A stretch of DNA of 10,595 bases from Amoebophrya sp. AT5.2 (lineage: Eukaryota; Sar; Dinophyceae; Syndiniales; Amoebophryaceae). Of the stretch, positions 9,801-10,595 are shown piece after piece. The notes under the pieces were generated by a model. That model did not search any database. It saw only the letters and a program-made list of their open reading frames with translations, and was not told where the DNA came from. The translations under genes and the position numbers were made by a program. Location: assembly GCA_005223375.1 (NCBI GenBank), contig RXOD01006352.1:1-10595 (forward strand), in the 5' to 3' direction. Numbering within the stretch: position 1 is the stretch's first letter; every line of letters begins with the position of its first letter.

Positions 9801-10595
9801 TGGAACGCCACGGCGATCATCTTCACGGGCTACCTGCTGTGGCCGTTCTACCTGGTCGTGATCCTGCCGCTGTTCTTCGGCCCGATGGTGATCCTGCTGC
9901 ACACAGCGCGGCGGCGGCTCACAGAGCTGAAGCAGCTAGAGAACCTCCCCGCGATCCTCTCCCTCTTCAGCGAGACCTGCCAGGGCGCGACCACGATCCG
10001 CGTGTTCGAGCGCGAAAAGGTGTACAGCCAGCTGTGTCGCATCCTGATCAACAAGCAGTCGCGGGTCACCTACGCCCAGAATCTGGCGCTGCGCTGGCTG
10101 GGCGTGCGCATCGAGTTCTTGGGAATCCTGTACTGGTTTCTCGTGCTCTTCTTCACGGCCTACCTGGAGAAGGAAGCCGGCGTGGCGGGGGTCATCCTGG
10201 GCTGGTGCATGAACTTCAGCGATGGCTGCCTGTACTGCTACCTCTACTACGTACAGGCGGACAGCAGCGTGGTCTCCGTCGAAAACGTGCGCACGCTGGG
10301 GCAGCAATTCGTACCAAAGGACGGCGTGCACAGTGACCTGGACGACCAGAAAATGGATCCAGCGGTCGTCCAGGTCGCTGTGCACGCCGTCCGACCAGAA
10401 AGGGCGCCCCCGGCGGGCAGCAAGTTAACGCGACAAAATATGCATCTTGGTGGATCATTCAGGAAAGTTGTGGCTGCTTTGTATTCAGGGAGTCGTCGAA
10501 GGGGGCGTGCCAATATCGGCAACCAAACAAGTCGTCATACATCGGTTGCAGCAGATGGAATTTTTGTAAATATATTCTGCGGCAGCGGCCAGCCA
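3836..10595 (+). CDS. ABCC (MRP)-type ABC transporter, 3' partial, with internal frame switch
   Basis: ABCC proteins are membrane ATP-driven exporters of organic anions and conjugates, at the plasma or vacuolar membrane. The order seen is N-terminal cytoplasmic segment, TMD1, NBD1, long linker, TMD2. NBD2 must lie beyond the window. The ATG at 3836 starts one frame, which is open back to 3764, so an upstream exon is possible. The DLEDLPPLPEAD segment before TM1 matches the ABCC entry motif. This frame ends at TAG 5324-5326, while TM6 and everything after it are read one base over, in a frame with no stop from about 5223 to the window end. Up to the end of TMD2 (~10305) the product is about 2150 residues, against roughly 1150 usual at that point. 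Most of the excess is the NBD1-TMD2 linker. Coding is convincing to ~10318; the last ~190 bases look intronic. A pseudogene is possible but unlikely, given the intact motifs over 6 kb. Confidence 0.85.
4203..5475 (+). other. Transmembrane domain 1 (TMD1) of the ABCC transporter
   Basis: TM1 is the hydrophobic stretch from GLFALSVF to FHVIQYLDM (about 4209-4310). A loop of nearly 100 residues, unusually long for ABCC, leads to TM2 (4594-4680, from NPVYWTYAG to THVMSN). The cytoplasmic helix YTLIRIYEKTLRLP and the TTDAAQWLECLP segment (4774-4820) correspond to the conserved ABCC region with NLMSVD. TM3 and TM4 span about 4825-4970. The ELLSGIRIVKFFTWEEPF motif (5033-5088) is the hallmark ABCC pre-TM5 coupling segment. 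TM5 lies at about 5157-5230 and TM6 at about 5361-5440, ending in LNSLARIRDFL. A Gly/Asp-rich loop with the frame switch separates TM5 and TM6. Confidence 0.85.
5231..5326 (+). other. +1 reading-frame switch between TM5 and TM6
   Basis: TMD1 is coded in the frame that contains 3836 and stops at TAG 5324-5326. TM6 and NBD1 are coded in the frame of 5352, so one base (or a 3n+1 segment) must be skipped between TM5 and TM6. Both frames are open across 5231-5323, so the switch point is not fixed. Options are an extra base in a G run (for example GGGGG at 5258-5262), a small intron, or frameshifting. An imperfect repeat GATGGNGGNGG at 5264 and 5298 lies 34 bases apart; dropping one unit restores the frame as a Gly/Asp-rich loop. 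A GT at 5232 and AG at 5291-5292 would define a 61-nt intron that also restores the frame. The stretch is GC-rich, unlike the eIF3g intron. Confidence 0.75.
5772..6590 (+). other. Nucleotide-binding domain 1 (NBD1) of the ABCC transporter
   Basis: The domain opens with VLSLEGVSVGW (from ~5772). A Ser/Thr-rich insert follows, then AVLRDVSLDLRRGE. Walker A is GRVGSGKST (5958-5984). The Q-loop is YVSQSPFIFAGTVREN (about 6208-6257). The signature LSGGQ is at 6387-6401 and Walker B VFFFDD at 6453-6470, followed by AALD. The catalytic glutamate after Walker B is Asp (6468-6470), as is usual in ABCC NBD1. The H-loop position in YFFVANKDF is Asn (6564-6566) where His is expected. This NBD1 is therefore likely to bind ATP but hydrolyse it poorly, with NBD2 the catalytic site; that is inference from family behaviour. 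Confidence 0.9.
6600..9300 (+). other. ~900-residue low-complexity linker between NBD1 and TMD2
   Basis: The open frame continues without a stop through about 2.7 kb rich in Ala, Gly, Ser, Thr, Glu and Gln, with no recognisable domain and no hydrophobic segment long enough for a clear membrane helix. Some parts are charged and may form helix, for example the LQKLEDDLLEDELSAID stretch near 6825-6875. ABCC transporters normally join NBD1 to TMD2 with roughly 60-150 residues, often phosphorylated and disordered. An acidic dileucine-type motif (ETEPLL, 9177-9194) lies near the end. Unbroken reading over this length argues for real coding, not a large intron, but an in-frame intron cannot be ruled out. 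Confidence 0.7.
9306..10305 (+). other. Transmembrane domain 2 (TMD2) of the ABCC transporter
   Basis: Pre-TM KFSMYATYLASMSRS leads into a hydrophobic helix ending in SMSWWSQ (~9500), equivalent to the ABCC pattern ending in D-x-W-L-x-x-W. The run from LRAVLRAPIHWFDT through GTLLTRFSFDVEQIDAALP (about 9663-9773) is the classic ABCC block in which APM-FFD is followed by GRILNRFS-D-IDLLP. TM helices follow to ~9900. TIRVFEREKVY (about 9993-10025) and LALRWLGVRIEFLG (about 10083-10125) are the conserved coupling and TM5 segments. The final VVSVENVRTL (about 10272-10300) matches the SVER-type end of TMD2, immediately before where the linker to NBD2 should start. Confidence 0.9.
10319..10392. repeat. 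29-bp near-perfect inverted repeat (hairpin) after TMD2
   Basis: The left arm (10319-10347) and right arm (10364-10392) are reverse complements over 29 bases with one mismatch, around a 16-base loop that contains the palindrome TGGATCCA. A 10-bp direct repeat CGACCAGAAA occurs at 10343-10352 and 10392-10401, 49 bases apart. The structure lies just past the last recognisable TMD2 residues. It looks like an inverted copy of the upstream 29 bases inserted next to its source. The right half has no ABCC-like coding sense in the running frame. Confidence 0.9.
10402..10595 (+). other. Probable intronic tail at window end
   Basis: After the hairpin the expected linker to NBD2 is not seen. The open frame continues, but its product has no family resemblance, and from about 10424 the sequence becomes AT-richer, like the eIF3g intron. 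A candidate donor is CAA|GTTAAC with GT at 10424-10425. The intron end and NBD2 would lie beyond the window. This reading is an inference from composition and the missing domain. Confidence 0.4.

Noticed and set aside
9345..9902. 185-codon minus-strand frame rich in Glu, Gln, Arg and His
   Set aside because: It is antisense to conserved TMD2 sequence; the composition reflects the complement of the transporter codons.
9509..10336. 275-codon plus-strand frame overlapping TMD2
   Set aside because: It is one base out of step with the TMD2 frame, and its Arg/Gly/Ala-rich product lacks membrane helices. The other frame carries all the ABCC motifs.
1..10595. tRNA or rRNA genes and CRISPR arrays
   Set aside because: No A/B-box pair with a cloverleaf, no rRNA core sequence and no regularly spaced repeats were seen on either strand.

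Overview
This is nuclear DNA of a eukaryote, most likely a protist. The evidence is an eIF3g gene interrupted by a GT-AG intron, a multidomain ABC transporter of the ABCC (MRP) type, and a NOV-like protein with a DUF3883 domain. Coding regions are GC-rich, while the intron and much of the intergenic DNA are richer in A and T. All three genes lie on the + strand. A short (CCCTAAA)n tract matches the TTTAGGG telomere type found in plants, dinoflagellates and chromerids. Together with the one-way gene order this suggests an alveolate such as a dinoflagellate relative, but that placement is inference.

Layout: positions 1-861 hold the 3' end of a gene ending in a DUF3883 (NO VEIN C-terminal, nuclease-fold) domain; its frame is open at the window edge. 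Positions 862-1479 are intergenic or 5' UTR, with a short tandem repeat, a TC microsatellite and a possible splice acceptor. Positions 1480-2549 encode translation initiation factor eIF3 subunit G (310 aa), with one 137-nt phase-1 intron at 1898-2034. Positions 2550-3763 hold no recognisable gene but contain the telomere-like tract. From about 3836 to the window end runs an ABCC transporter: TMD1, NBD1, a roughly 900-residue low-complexity linker, then TMD2. NBD2 is not in the window.

The transporter is the most unusual object here. Its reading frame moves by +1 between TM5 and TM6 (about 5231-5323). NBD1 carries a low-complexity insertion and non-canonical catalytic positions. The NBD1-TMD2 linker is far longer than usual. 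Just after TMD2 there is a 29-bp near-perfect inverted repeat with a 10-bp direct repeat at 49-nt spacing. Both the frame switch and the hairpin involve segments of length 3n+1 bounded by direct repeats, which could mean unconventional introns, inverted duplication, or assembly error.

The three genes share no obvious pathway: one is a translation factor, one a membrane transporter, and one a nuclease-fold protein of unknown role. Nothing suggests an operon-like functional unit.
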